Shown here piece by piece: positions 1 through 9,400 of a stretch of DNA of 12,077 nt (its first letter is position 1; each line of letters begins with the position of its first letter). The position numbers and the translations under genes were made by a program. The notes beneath the pieces are model-generated. The model saw only the letters and a program-made list of their open reading frames with translations. It was not told the DNA's origin and made no database searches. The stretch is taken from NCBI GenBank assembly GCA_903895475.1, contig CAITUF010000306.1, positions 1-12,077 of the forward strand, read 5' to 3'. The stretch comes from an uncultured Opitutia bacterium. Lineage in GTDB: Bacteria; Verrucomicrobiota; Verrucomicrobiia; Opitutales; UBA953.

Positions 1-690
1 ATTGCCCAGGCCAAGGCGATGGGCGACCTCGCCGGCTACGTCCTCCACGGCGACTGGCATCCCGGAGTCGTCGGCATCGCCGCGGGCAAGATCTGCCGTG
101 CGCTCGACCGCCCAGTTATCGTGCTCGGCAAGGAAGGGGAGAGCGCCAAAGGCTCTGGCCGTAGCGTCCCCGGTACCAATCTCGTCGAGGCTCTCGGTGC
201 CTGTGCCGACCTCCTGAAGACTTATGGCGGCCATCCGATGGCCGTCGGCGTTTCGCTTAATGTCAGCGACGTGGAGGCCTTCCGGGCGCGCTTCTCCGCC
301 GCCGTCGAGGCCCAGAAGCTCGCCGGCGTCGTCCATGCGGACGGACGCGACATCGACATCGCCCATTGGATCAAGCCTTCGGAAGTCACCGACCAGTTGC
401 TTGACGACCTCGATCTTTTGCAGCCCTTCGGCGAGGGGAATGGTGAGCCGGTCTTCGGCTTCAAGGGTTTCGTCTTTGACCGTCCGCCCACGCCCTTTGG
501 CGAAGGCAATTTCCGTCACCAGCTTCCGCTCAGTGGTGGGCGCCGCCTGAACTTCGTCGCCTGGCGCATGGCCGATCGCATGCCGGAACCCGGCAAGGCG
601 ATCGAGATGGCCGTCAAACTGCAGTGGAACCGCTGGCAGGGCCGGCGCATCCCGCAGGCCGAGATCCTCGACTGGCGCTACACATCCTAG
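1..690 (+). CDS. recJ: RecJ single-stranded-DNA exonuclease, C-terminal part (5' end outside window)
   Basis: RecJ is a cytoplasmic 5'-to-3' single-strand-specific DNA exonuclease used in recombination (RecF pathway), mismatch repair and base-excision repair. The frame is open from base 1, so 229 codons are the C-terminal part of a protein that is usually about 560-600 aa. The catalytic DHH motifs lie upstream, outside the window. Visible here are the DHHA1 substrate-binding domain, with DWHPGVVGIAAGKI (residues 18-31 of this fragment), KGSGRSVPG (50-58) and GGHPMAVG (76-83), and then the OB-fold region starting near QPFGEGN (141-147) with the conserved FGEGN-EPVF pattern. The TAG stop at 688-690 abuts the stop codon of the convergent gene with no spacer. 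Family assignment is confident; an internal ATG at 19 is not the real start because upstream codons also fit RecJ. Confidence 0.95.
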   Translation: MAQAKAMGDLAGYVLHGDWHPGVVGIAAGKICRALDRPVIVLGKEGESAKGSGRSVPGTNLVEALGACADLLKTYGGHPMAVGVSLNVSDVEAFRARFSAAVEAQKLAGVVHADGRDIDIAHWIKPSEVTDQLLDDLDLLQPFGEGNGEPVFGFKGFVFDRPPTPFGEGNFRHQLPLSGGRRLNFVAWRMADRMPEPGKAIEMAVKLQWNRWQGRRIPQAEILDWRYTS

Positions 691-1698
691 TCACTTCGTC
701 GCGGCGGCTTCCGCCGGACGACGGTCCTCGATGGTCTTGCTGCGGATCGCGTACGGTTCATCAGGAATCGGCAGCAGGAAGACGAGTGAACGCACGTTAG
801 GTTGCTGTAACGAACGATAGCCATGACCGAGCACGTAGCCGTCGTCACCCTTCGTGTGGATCTCCGCCACGGTGTATTGATGGTCCGCCCCGGGATTCTT
901 CACGACGGTACGCGCGTTCGCCCGCAGCGTGACCTTGCGTTCGGGGTAACGTAACTCGACGTCCTTACCGGTGAGGTTGATGAACTGGAAAGAACCGTAA
1001 GGGAAGGTACCCTCGGCGTCGTCCATGGCCAGAATCTGGTGACCGTTGCCGCCCGAAGAGAAGAGTAGCAGGTAATTACCATCTTTCTGGAATGTATATT
1101 CAGCGGTGGGCGTGGAGGTTGGCTTGGGCGCCTTTCCGCCCTTTTTCGGGGCATCCTTAGGCGGCTCTTGGGGCGCGGATTCCAGCCTCAGGATAAGCAG
1201 ATTGGTTTCTTCGGTCTCCTTGGAGGCCGCGGCGAGAATGGCGGAGAGCTCCTTGAGTCTTTCGTTGAGGGCTTCGATCTGGGCCTGATCCCCGGTGGAC
1301 GGCTTACGGATACTCTCTGTAATCTGAAAGTTGAGGGTATCAAGTAGGCGGGTGATCTGGGCGAACTCGTCCGACGCCTGCAAGGCGACCGCCTGCGCAC
1401 GGCGCAGACGCTGGATGGCGGCCGTCATGTCGGGTGTGAGCGGCCGAGGCTTCAAGGTTTCCTCGTCGATCGTGATGAAACGAAGCGTGTGCGGACCTTT
1501 ATAGTTAATCTCTGGGGTGAAGGCGTTGTTCGGGATACTGAGCCGACGCAACGTGTCGCCCTCAAGGTAGCTGGCAGCCGGGATTGCGTCGTCGAAAGCG
1601 AGGGCCCGGAAGCGGATGCTCACCCCGGGCTTGTCCGTAGTCTGGGCGAAAAGAGACGTCGCGAGGAGCGGCAGCAGGAGGGCGGTACGGGCGATCAT
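691..1698 (-). CDS. Secreted partner protein of module 2, with helical-hairpin insert
   Basis: The 335-aa product has a clear Sec signal peptide (residues 1 to about 19, cleavage likely after LFAQ), so it should act in the periplasm or outside. No known enzyme family is recognised. Residues 25-80 and 205-330 match, in order, the 272-aa protein encoded at 5657-6475: IP-x3-F-x2-E-x2-Y-x-GP near 55-69, ILA-DA-G-FP-GS near 222-236, and a closing LLP...IR-K-I-DRRP block near 308-327. Between them lies an insert absent from the paralogue: two predicted amphipathic helices (about 88-130 and 138-173) joined by RKPSTGD, then a PKKGGKAPKP-type linker (178-197). The ATG overlaps the upstream stop as ATGA, and AGAAGGA precedes it at good spacing, so translation is coupled to the giant protein. 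Function unknown; probably a structural envelope protein. Confidence 0.88.
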   Translation of the reverse strand: MIARTALLLPLLATSLFAQTTDKPGVSIRFRALAFDDAIPAASYLEGDTLRRLSIPNNAFTPEINYKGPHTLRFITIDEETLKPRPLTPDMTAAIQRLRRAQAVALQASDEFAQITRLLDTLNFQITESIRKPSTGDQAQIEALNERLKELSAILAAASKETEETNLLILRLESAPQEPPKDAPKKGGKAPKPTSTPTAEYTFQKDGNYLLLFSSGGNGHQILAMDDAEGTFPYGSFQFINLTGKDVELRYPERKVTLRANARTVVKNPGADHQYTVAEIHTKGDDGYVLGHGYRSLQQPNVRSLVFLLPIPDEPYAIRSKTIEDRRPAEAAATK

Positions 1699-4600
1699 AG
1701 GTCCTTCTGCGTGAGCGTACGGGTGGAGAGAATGACGAAACGCCGACCCAGGGTGCGATTGATCTGATTGAGCAGGGGATTGTGCTGTTGGCCGTCGGTC
1801 AGTTTGGCCACCTCGGTTTCGGGTGGCTGGCTGGGGTCGCAGAATTCCGGGATACGCTGCACGACGGCTTCGATCCAGCAGCCGGCCAGGGTTCGGGACG
1901 GATCGAGCGCGTCCGTTGCGTCACCGTAGCAACGGATGACAAAGGTGTCGGAGCGCGTACTCAGGGATGAGCCGACGGCTTCGAGGATGTCGGATTGCAT
2001 CAGCGACGTCGGTGCCGCCCGGAGCGAGTGGCTCTTGGTGCTGTTTGTGCGCGGGTCGGTGGCGACGACGTTGTCTGGCATAAAGGTATAAGGAATCAGG
2101 CCCGGGCCTGAATTTGCAGGGCTCACTGTGAGCTTCGACGCATCGTACGCGGGGGCCGCGGTCAGGGGCGAACTACGGTTGGAGAGATTGGCCCCGTCGA
2201 CGTCGGCCCGCAGGATGGCGTTCTGGAGGCAGCCCTGCCAAGCGACCTGGTTGGGGTATTTACCGCAGTTGAAGCGATTGACGAACTGGGCTAGGCTTAC
2301 GTAAGGAAGGGGGACCTCGACCCCGCGGTTCTTAATCACGTAATGGACGTCAAGGTAGGGTGAAGCGCGTAGGCCATATTGGTAGCGGTGGTTATAGCGG
2401 ATGCGCATCCGTGTCTCGTCGACGATCGACTTGGCCAGCAGTTTGATCTGCGCGTCGTCCAAGGTCGCCAGGCCGGTCCATGCCTTCTTGTCGTTGAAGG
2501 CAGTCTTGTAGTTATAGTCCACGGGGTCGGCGCGGGCGGCTCGCGGGAAACGGGCGTTCTTGTCGGCGCCAGGTAGCAGCTCGGTGGCCGCGCCCATCAC
2601 GTTACGCTTAGCGGTGGCCAGGAGGGCGGCCCAGGCGTCCACCGAAGTGCTGTTCACGTTGAAAGTGCCGTCAGTCAGGAGCGTCCCGGCGATGCGACGA
2701 TGGTCGCCAAGCATGGCGCGGACGGTGACCGGGTCTCGCGTCGGGAAGAGACGGGTGCGTGGATTAGCAAGTCGTCCGGTGCCGGCGGCGAATTCATCGA
2801 GCACGGTGCTTAAGGTCTTGGACTCCGTGACAACCGCCGCCCGGCTGATGACCGGGGCTGCGCCTGAGAGGAAGAACCGGTCGTAGAGGGCTGAATTAGC
2901 CATCCAAGAGTGATCATGGTTGCTGACCCCGCAAGCCCCGTCCGGGGTGTAGGTGCTGGCGATATTGTTGCTCAGTGAGGCGAAACTGTTGCCGATCTGG
3001 AAAAGAGGCTCTTGGTCGCGAATGCCAAAATTCGCATGCGTATACTGGGCGAGGGAGAGGGGCGCCGAGAGTGGCACGCTCGTATAAACCGCCGAGGTCA
3101 CAACGCTGAGCCCTAAGGTCGCGCTGAGGCCGCCGAAGGCGCGGGCGCCGTCGCTGGCCGGCGTCTCAATGACCTCGTTCCAGTTGTTGGCCGCACGGAG
3201 TACCATTTTGTAGCTCGGCGAAGTGAAGGCGTAGCCGTCTTTCATAGGCAACGAGGCCGTTTTGGAGCTGGACATGCCGTTGGCATCGCCGCGGGTCACG
3301 GCCGCCATCGGGTTTGAATGCGAGAATACGGGAAAGGGTAGCGCGTCTTTCGGCCAGCGGAGTCCGTAGTCAAAGATGCCGAGGATTTTAGGTTCCGAGA
3401 AGGCGTCAGGCACGTCGAGTCCGGTGCCGCCTACGGTCAAGGTCACGGCCCCACCGCTGCGGCTGAGATTCGTGGCCATGAGGGTATTCAGCTCGCTGCA
3501 GGTGTTGTAGGCTGAGCTGAGACTGGTGTTATTCTGGCTCGTGAGGCGATCTCCCGGCCAGGAGCTCAGGAGCACCCGTGCCTCGAAGATGCCACTGTTC
3601 TGGAGGCTGACGGTGATGGCCTCCCCGCCGATTCCATTCATCACGGTCAGCGGGTTGCCAGTCGCGTCGGTGCAGTTCATCCAGAATCCGCCGCGCGTAT
3701 CCAGTCCCTTTTCGACAGTCAGGGGGACGACTGGCACACTCGCCGTGACCGGGTGCCGCATGAAACGACGCGTGCTCGGGAATCCCGGAGGAGGGCCTTC
3801 CGCGGCGTAGGAAAAGACCCGTAGGTCGCCGGGTTGCAGCACGGTGTCGACACCGACGTAGGCTCGGAAGCTTTCGACCGAGTTGACGGACGTGTCAGCA
3901 CCAGCGGCAAGTTCGCCGATGCTCCGGGTCCAGATGTCGGTGTTCTTCTGGAACTTCAGTTGCAGTGTCTCCCAGTTCCGGAAGGAAAGACGCAGCGCGG
4001 AATTCTCCGAGGAGGAGTTATCGCGGGCGAGCCGCAGGCTGACGTTGTAAGGATTATGCAGCACGATCACCGGCGAAACGGTCAGTCGGAGGAGGCCACC
4101 GCCTTCCTGGAGGCCCCAGACGAGCATCTGTCGGCAGACGTAAGGGGAGACTGCCACCTTGGTCGGCTTGGGCGGGGGAAGTCCGTTGATGGTAGTGGCG
4201 TTGAGGAAATCGCCGGTCGAGTCGGCACGGTTATAGAAACGCCCGTAATGGGTGCGATCTCCGTAGGCCGAGGCGGCGAGTGCGGCCGTGTTAGGGAAAT
4301 GCGCGCGGGCGTTGAGTTCCGGTGCCACCGGATTGAACCAATTTATTTCTTTGTACAGTCGGTGGTAGCTGCGGAGGGATTCCCAGGTCGGGCCGCGCGT
4401 CGTGCCGCTGTTCGAGAAGGAATAGAGCGGGGCAATGTTGCGGGTAGCGCCGTCATGCCTGACGATGACCTTAGCGTCGGCATAGGCGCTGCGCATGCTC
4501 GTTCCGTTGGGGTGGAAGGTGTAGGTGACACCGGAGAGCTGGGCGCCGGCAGAATCCTTGGGGGCGGAGCCTTCGCCAAACTCGGACAACTTCCATTCGG

Positions 4601-5558
4601 CATCCGTCTTCTCGAACGCCAACGAGAGGTCGACTTTGAGACCGCCCCAGAGGGAGTCACAGTTCACGCCGCGCGACCATAGGGTAGCTTCGGTGAACAG
4701 GCGCTTGGCGCGGGTCGGAGGGGAGGTTTCCGCGAGTCCGAGTCCGGTATTCGTTAGGAAGGGAATTTCGCGCATTTGGGTGATGCGCGGGTCGATTCCG
4801 CTGAGGGGCATATTCTCGAGTCCGGCCAGGATGCCGGTCCCCGAGCGTGCGGTACCGCGCAAGGCTTCCTGCTGCAGCTGAGGCGTCGTGATGCCGATAG
4901 CCGGAGTCAGTCGCGGGTCGGTGAGATTGATGCGTGCTTTGACCCCTTCGTCGCCGATCCAGTAGCAGTAAGAGCCATTCGCATCGCTATCGGGCAGGGC
5001 GATGCGGGGCAGGGAGATGCGGCCGTCGGGTTTCCCTGGGCTGGTGGCCGTGGCGAGTTCGGCGGCGCTCGCGCAGGTGCTTCCTACCAAAGGCACGAGC
5101 AGGTTGGCCGGGATGGTGAAGTCGTTCTGCCAAGGGACCCATTGGTCGATATAGAAGTCCGCCTGGCCGAAGAGGTTCGCCGATTGCGTGCCAGGCAGCT
5201 GGTCGTGTCGTCCGCTAATCAGCCAGGAGGGCGGCTGGAGTTGCTGGTCGCTGCGCCAGACGCCGGTCCAGAGCGGATTGCGGATCGTGTTCCAGGTCCA
5301 GCCCGGCTGCGTTGTGTTGGCCAGGATGTCGGCCCGCGCGGTCATGCGCCGGTCCGGCCCAGCTTCCTGCTGGAGGTGTGCGAGGGCGAGGCGGAGCGAG
5401 ACGGCTGCGTTGAGTTTCGCCCGCTGAAAGTTCTGGTGCTGCGCCGAGAGGCGCGACTCGATGGTCACGAACGAGGCCACCGTGATGACGGTCATCAGCA
5501 CGACGGACATCACCACGAGCGACAGCACGAGGCTGAAGCCGGGGCGCCGTGGCAGCAT
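1695..5558 (-). CDS. Giant pseudopilin-like protein, Verru_Chthon cassette protein A type (module 2)
   Basis: From the ATG at 5558 the product is 1287 aa. A GTG at 5579 would add seven residues, but the ATG has AGGGA upstream and gives the short basic leader expected of prepilins (MLPRRPG). Residues 7-34 form a type IV prepilin-like segment, G|FSLVLSLVVM, with Leu instead of Glu at mature position 5. Blocks shared in order with the 1360-aa paralogue include RLALAHLQQEAGPDRR (56-71), NPLWTGVWR-D (94-104), GDEGVKAR-NL (202-211), RGPTW-x2-LR-x-YHRLYK (from 388), VLHNPYNV (about 500), SLAQ-x2-HANFG-x-RDQ (about 840), NVNSTSVDAW (from 967) and SDTF-x-IRCYGDA (about 1210). From family knowledge this matches the large A member of the Verrucomicrobia cassette; its function is not established. 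GDEG-K--NL and NVN recall GspK tip pseudopilins (inference). Likely exported and membrane-anchored until processed. Confidence 0.85.
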   Translation of the reverse strand: MLPRRPGFSLVLSLVVMSVVLMTVITVASFVTIESRLSAQHQNFQRAKLNAAVSLRLALAHLQQEAGPDRRMTARADILANTTQPGWTWNTIRNPLWTGVWRSDQQLQPPSWLISGRHDQLPGTQSANLFGQADFYIDQWVPWQNDFTIPANLLVPLVGSTCASAAELATATSPGKPDGRISLPRIALPDSDANGSYCYWIGDEGVKARINLTDPRLTPAIGITTPQLQQEALRGTARSGTGILAGLENMPLSGIDPRITQMREIPFLTNTGLGLAETSPPTRAKRLFTEATLWSRGVNCDSLWGGLKVDLSLAFEKTDAEWKLSEFGEGSAPKDSAGAQLSGVTYTFHPNGTSMRSAYADAKVIVRHDGATRNIAPLYSFSNSGTTRGPTWESLRSYHRLYKEINWFNPVAPELNARAHFPNTAALAASAYGDRTHYGRFYNRADSTGDFLNATTINGLPPPKPTKVAVSPYVCRQMLVWGLQEGGGLLRLTVSPVIVLHNPYNVSLRLARDNSSSENSALRLSFRNWETLQLKFQKNTDIWTRSIGELAAGADTSVNSVESFRAYVGVDTVLQPGDLRVFSYAAEGPPPGFPSTRRFMRHPVTASVPVVPLTVEKGLDTRGGFWMNCTDATGNPLTVMNGIGGEAITVSLQNSGIFEARVLLSSWPGDRLTSQNNTSLSSAYNTCSELNTLMATNLSRSGGAVTLTVGGTGLDVPDAFSEPKILGIFDYGLRWPKDALPFPVFSHSNPMAAVTRGDANGMSSSKTASLPMKDGYAFTSPSYKMVLRAANNWNEVIETPASDGARAFGGLSATLGLSVVTSAVYTSVPLSAPLSLAQYTHANFGIRDQEPLFQIGNSFASLSNNIASTYTPDGACGVSNHDHSWMANSALYDRFFLSGAAPVISRAAVVTESKTLSTVLDEFAAGTGRLANPRTRLFPTRDPVTVRAMLGDHRRIAGTLLTDGTFNVNSTSVDAWAALLATAKRNVMGAATELLPGADKNARFPRAARADPVDYNYKTAFNDKKAWTGLATLDDAQIKLLAKSIVDETRMRIRYNHRYQYGLRASPYLDVHYVIKNRGVEVPLPYVSLAQFVNRFNCGKYPNQVAWQGCLQNAILRADVDGANLSNRSSPLTAAPAYDASKLTVSPANSGPGLIPYTFMPDNVVATDPRTNSTKSHSLRAAPTSLMQSDILEAVGSSLSTRSDTFVIRCYGDATDALDPSRTLAGCWIEAVVQRIPEFCDPSQPPETEVAKLTDGQQHNPLLNQINRTLGRRFVILSTRTLTQKDL
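1702..1708 (-). promoter_or_regulatory. Ribosome-binding site for the 335-aa secreted partner
   Basis: On the minus strand AGAAGGA lies 3 nt before the ATG at 1698, inside the last codons of the upstream gene. Together with the ATGA stop-start overlap it supports this start and translational coupling. Confidence 0.7.
5325..5393. repeat. Near-identical DNA patch shared by both giant genes (copy in module 2)
   Basis: This 69-bp block matches 10308-10376 without gaps at 62 of 69 positions by my count. It encodes the RLALAHLQQEAGPDRR-x-TARADI segment after the pilin-like helix. A second patch, 5252-5284 against 10244-10276, matches at 31 of 33. Flanking sequence is clearly more diverged. Confidence 0.75.
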
Positions 5559-5562
5559 GATT

Positions 5563-5567
5563 TCCCT
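5563..5567 (-). promoter_or_regulatory. Ribosome-binding site that selects the ATG at 5558
   Basis: AGGGA on the minus strand lies 4 nt before the ATG at 5558. The alternative GTG seven codons upstream has no purine-rich site at a usual distance. The site therefore decides for the shorter prepilin leader. Confidence 0.6.
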
Positions 5568-5590
5568 AGGCACATCCACCCACGTAGGAT

Positions 5591-5611
5591 GAAGGGCGTG
5601 GCAACGCCTTC
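5591..5611 (-). promoter_or_regulatory. Hairpin between the two modules
   Basis: GAAGGGCGT and ACGCCTTC pair as an 8-bp stem with one bulged G and a GGCA loop (plus-strand reading). A second, weaker inverted repeat (CAAGG/CCTTG, 5611-5628) abuts it. On the minus-strand transcript neither is followed by a run of U, so a simple intrinsic terminator is unlikely. It could act as an attenuator, a processing site, or a block to 3' decay that sets the ratio of module 1 to module 2. The 98 bp from 5559 to 5656 otherwise show no convincing promoter. Confidence 0.4.
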
Positions 5612-5656
5612 AAGGAGGGAAAGCCTTGCCGCCCCCTGGTCCGGCGCGGTGGCCGA

Positions 5657-6475
5657 CTATTTGCCGTCCTGGGGGGCTTTTAGGCTGACGCCCGGTGTCT
5701 TCCTGGGCCCGGGTGGGCGATCGACGATGTCGCGGACCGCCACGCGCCCGGAGGATCCCAGGGGGAGTAATAGGTAGAGTTTGCGGATGCTTTCGAGGTG
5801 GAAGACGCGCCCGGAAAAGAGCGGGCGTTGGGATTCACCTTCTCCCGAGAGCACCTGGAGATCGTAGTACTCGGTTTCCTTGGCTCCTGGGCGAAAAACC
5901 TTGGAGCCTCCCGGTGGCACCACCTGCGGCCCGGCGGGGGTCTTGACGATCAACGGGAAAGCGCAGAAGTTAAGGTAACGATTACTCCCTGGGGGAAATG
6001 AGCCAGGGGCGTCCGATATGGCGAGGATGCCGTTGTCTTTGCCGGGGGTTACGAGGAGAATCAGGTGTAATATTCCTTGTTTGGTCGGCAGGTCGATCCA
6101 GGCGACGGGCGGCCTGCCTTCGATGGGCTTGAAGGCTAGGACCTGATCGCGACCTTTGACGCCGCGAGTGGGCGACTTCGGGGCAGACTTTTCGTCATCA
6201 TCCTTCGGGGGAACCTCGCCCGGGCTGACGCTGGTCGTGAGAGAGATCAGCTGCAGGCGGGCGGGTCCCCGGTAGATCACCTCTGCGGAAAACATATCGG
6301 TCGGAATAACGAGCCCCTCGGCTTTTTTACCGTTCAGGAAGCCAAGACCGACTAACGGCGTTGTCGTGGAAATGAGGCGAAGCCTGGCCTCGACTAAATC
6401 CTGCGGTTGCGCGGCCGCGGTCGCGACCAACAACAGCAGTCCGAACATGCCGAGGACGGAGGCGTTAGATCTCAT
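5657..6475 (-). CDS. Secreted partner protein of module 1
   Basis: The 272-aa product begins with a Sec signal peptide (MRSNASVLGMFGLLLLVATAAA, cleavage near residue 22), so it is exported. I do not recognise a characterised family. It is a short paralogue of the 335-aa protein at 691-1698: an N-terminal block (VIPTDMFSAEVIYRGP, 56-71), a charged low-complexity linker (about 84-108, with KDDDEKSAPK), and a C-terminal beta-rich block with ILAISDAPGSFPPGS (150-164) and LYLLLP...VRDIVDRPPG (233-256). The DA-G-FP-GS...N pattern recurs, to my recollection, in other verrucomicrobial secreted proteins of unknown role. Its ATG lies 11 nt inside the end of the giant gene in another frame, and no good ribosome-binding site precedes it, so it is probably translated by coupling. 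It probably works with the giant pseudopilin-like protein. Confidence 0.88.
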   Translation of the reverse strand: MRSNASVLGMFGLLLLVATAAAQPQDLVEARLRLISTTTPLVGLGFLNGKKAEGLVIPTDMFSAEVIYRGPARLQLISLTTSVSPGEVPPKDDDEKSAPKSPTRGVKGRDQVLAFKPIEGRPPVAWIDLPTKQGILHLILLVTPGKDNGILAISDAPGSFPPGSNRYLNFCAFPLIVKTPAGPQVVPPGGSKVFRPGAKETEYYDLQVLSGEGESQRPLFSGRVFHLESIRKLYLLLPLGSSGRVAVRDIVDRPPGPRKTPGVSLKAPQDGK

Positions 6476-9400
6476 CGAGGCGGAGCCAGCGCATGGAGAT
6501 GACCTTGAAGCGCCGACCTAGAAGATGGTTTACCGGGGTCAGGGCGGTGTCGACCGTGGCATCGGCGAGGGTGGAAGGGGGGGCGGTGGGAATCATCAAC
6601 GGTCGCGGCGCGCTGTTACCCGTCTCGGCCGCGTTGGTCGGGTCGATGAAACCGGGCACACGCTGGACAATCACCTCCAACCAGGCCGAACCCGTCTTAC
6701 CGTCGATCTGTGCGGCCTCGCCGTAACAACGAAGCTTGAAGGTGTCGGAGCGGCTGGCCAGCGCGGAGCCAAGGCTCTGGAGGAGGTCGGACTGCAGCAG
6801 GTTGCCGGGCGCGCTGAAGGCGGAGTGCACGCGGCTTTCACTGCTACCCTTGGCGGCGGCCTCGATGTTCTCCGGGTGCGGAAGCCGACTGGCGGCGGCG
6901 GTGGTGAGATTGTTCAAGGTCAGCTGTCGCTCATCCGAGACGGCCGCGACGTGGTGGCTGAGTCCGGCCTTCGCGTCGCGGTCCGCGCGGAAGATCGCCG
7001 ATTGGAGGGCGCCGCACCGGCTCGCCCAGGTCTGGTCGCAAAGGAAGCGGTTGATGAATTCGGAAAGACCGAGGTAGGGGGTGGCCGCTTGGGTGAGCCC
7101 GCCGAAGAGTCGCTTTCCCGGGGTCTTGACCAAGTCCCGCTCGGTCCGACTGAGCACCGCGAAGCGGGCCTTGTTCTCGGCGACGATGCCCTTGGCCAGT
7201 TCGGTGAGTTGCACGTCAGTGAGGCTGGCGAATCCGTCCCAATGCTTGGGATCGTCGAATCGCCATTCACCCGGGTTGAGGTCCATCTTGGAAGCCTGAA
7301 TGCCTCCACTGGAAACCTTGCCCACGATGCGTCGGAAGCGGGCGGAATTCGCTTCCTCCGTCAGCGTGGCGACGGCGAGCTCCTTAGCGGAACCGAGGAA
7401 GGATTTCCAGGCGTCGACCGAGGTGGAGTTCACGTTGAAGGCCCCCTTGTTGGTGAGCACGGTTGCGGCGCGACGATAGTCGCCCAGGGCTCCCTGAATC
7501 TTCACCGCGTCGAGGTCGGTGTATTCGAGGCTGAAGCGGGGATTGTCGAGCGGTTGGCCGGCGAGGACAAAATCCGTGATCACCTGCGACAGGCTCTTTT
7601 GCTCGTTCGGATCGACGGGCGTCGGCGTCGTCGCGGTCGCCCGGGTCACTGGATCGGTCGGCAGCGGGTCCGCCGCGGTGATTTCTCCCGTGGTGCCGGT
7701 CTTCATCCAGGGGGCGAGACTCGAGAGGAAGAATCCGTCCCACAGGGCCGAGTTGAGGAGGTAGGTCTGGTCGAAATCGGTCCAGTTGGGACCGTTGTCT
7801 TGGATGACTTTTCGGGCATCGACGAGCGGGCTGGCAAAACTGCTGCCGATCCCCAGGAGGGGCTGTTGGTCGCGGACGCCGAAATTAGCATGGCCGAATT
7901 GGGCCAGTGAGGTCGGTTGCGTCAGGGGGACCTCACAGAGGATGACACGGGTACTTCCTCCGGCCATCATGGAATTGCCCCCCATGGCGACTTTCCCGAG
8001 GTTCATGGGGTCGGTCGCCAAGACGTTCAGCCAACTCCCGCCCCGCAGGTTGAGCTGGAAGCTGGGTGAGATCCCTTGCACGCCCATCATGCCGCCCGTT
8101 CCGTTGCGTCCGGTGGCGCTGGCCCGTTGCGTGGGAGCCAAAGGATTAGAGTGCGTGAAAGTCGCGTAGGGAGCAGCCACGCTGTCAGCGGTCTTGACCG
8201 AGATCTCGACCGCGGTCACGAGGTCGGGCTCATTCAGGGGCGGTGGGGGCGATGGGTCGGGCGACGCCCATTTGGTTCCCGTGGGCGTGACGTATTTATC
8301 GGGGACTGCGCGCCAATCGGGGTAGAACCTTTCTGCGGGCTGGGGATGGGAGGCTGGGTTGATGTCGGTGAAGACGACTTCGGTGCTCTCGCTGCTCTTG
8401 TTGAAAAAGTCCAGTTTGTCGGAAGCGCCCGGCGAGGCCTTGCGGTCGAGCTGATCGCCCGGCCAGCATGCCAGCGCGTGTCGGATGCGTAGCCGGTCCC
8501 CGGGCACGATCGACAAGGCGATCGGCGATTCCAGGTCCAGCAGTCCAAGGGCGTCTTCACCGAATCCCCAATCCTTCAAGGTATCGCGGAAACCGCCGCG
8601 GGTGTCGTAGGTGTTGTCGAGCACCACGGACTTTGACCAATCCCCAATCGTGGGCTTGCAGGAGAAAACCCGAGATTCACCGGGCTCGATGATCATCGAC
8701 ACCGAGTCATCCTTTTTCAGGTACAGACGAAGGGTGTCCTCGGCGTCGCTGGTGCCGTCCTGCAGATTCAGGAATTTGGTCAGATCTGTCTCGAAGACAT
8801 AGGGATCATCCATTGAGCCAGACTTGTACTGTTTGAAACGGAATTTCCATCCGTTCAGATCGGAGACCGAGATGGCCGTGGCAAAGGCCTCCGCATTCGC
8901 CGTCGCGTCGGGCTTGGGTTGCCAGGCCATACGCACATTGAAGGGATTATGGACGACGACGATGGGAGTGATATTCACCCGGATATCCACCCACTCTTCT
9001 TCGACCCAGACCCAGTTTTTCCCCCAGCGAATCCGCTTCCACTCGAACCAGTGCATTTTGTTGACACTGAAGGCGAGGGTGACGCGTTGCACGTAGGGCG
9101 TCGCGGCGACATTCAGCGGGCGGGTGATGAGGCGACTGCGGTCGCCGTTGAGGTAGTCGCTGGCGTTGGGATTGATGGGGGTCGGGAGATCGCCGTTGTA
9201 CAGGTCGGAATAGGCGTAGGTCCGGTTGAAGCGGCTGTTGTTTGGGAGACCGCTGTTGCCCGGTGGGCCGCCTGGGCGCGCGACGGCGGCGTTGGGCCAA
9301 AGCGTGCGGGCTTTGAGCGTCGGGATGGAGGTGCCGCGCTCCCCGGTTCCCCCGCTGGTCCAGCCGACCTGCTTGTAAAGCCGATGGTAGTCGCGCAGTG

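Noticed and set aside
702..716. CGGCGG-CTT-CCGCCG hairpin as a recJ terminator
   Set aside because: No T-run follows on either strand, and it lies in the coding end of the convergent gene.
3834..4682. 282-codon open frame on the plus strand
   Set aside because: Antisense to conserved blocks of the 1287-aa protein, no signal or motif, explained by GC bias.
5579..5579. GTG at 5579 as the start of the 1287-aa protein
   Set aside because: No ribosome-binding site precedes it, whereas the ATG at 5558 has AGGGA upstream and gives a normal short prepilin leader.
5582..5616. Promoter for module 2 (TTGAAG-like -35 on the minus strand)
   Set aside because: No acceptable -10 box is found 16-18 bp downstream.
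4776..5777. 333-codon open frame on the plus strand
   Set aside because: It crosses the intergenic spacer and is antisense to two supported genes; composition is Arg/Gly-rich and it includes the reverse of the pilin-like N-terminus.
6525..7910. 461-codon open frame on the plus strand
   Set aside because: It lies entirely antisense to the conserved giant gene at 6465-10547; the translation is Gly/Arg/Val-rich with no domain, as expected for a GC-rich shadow frame.
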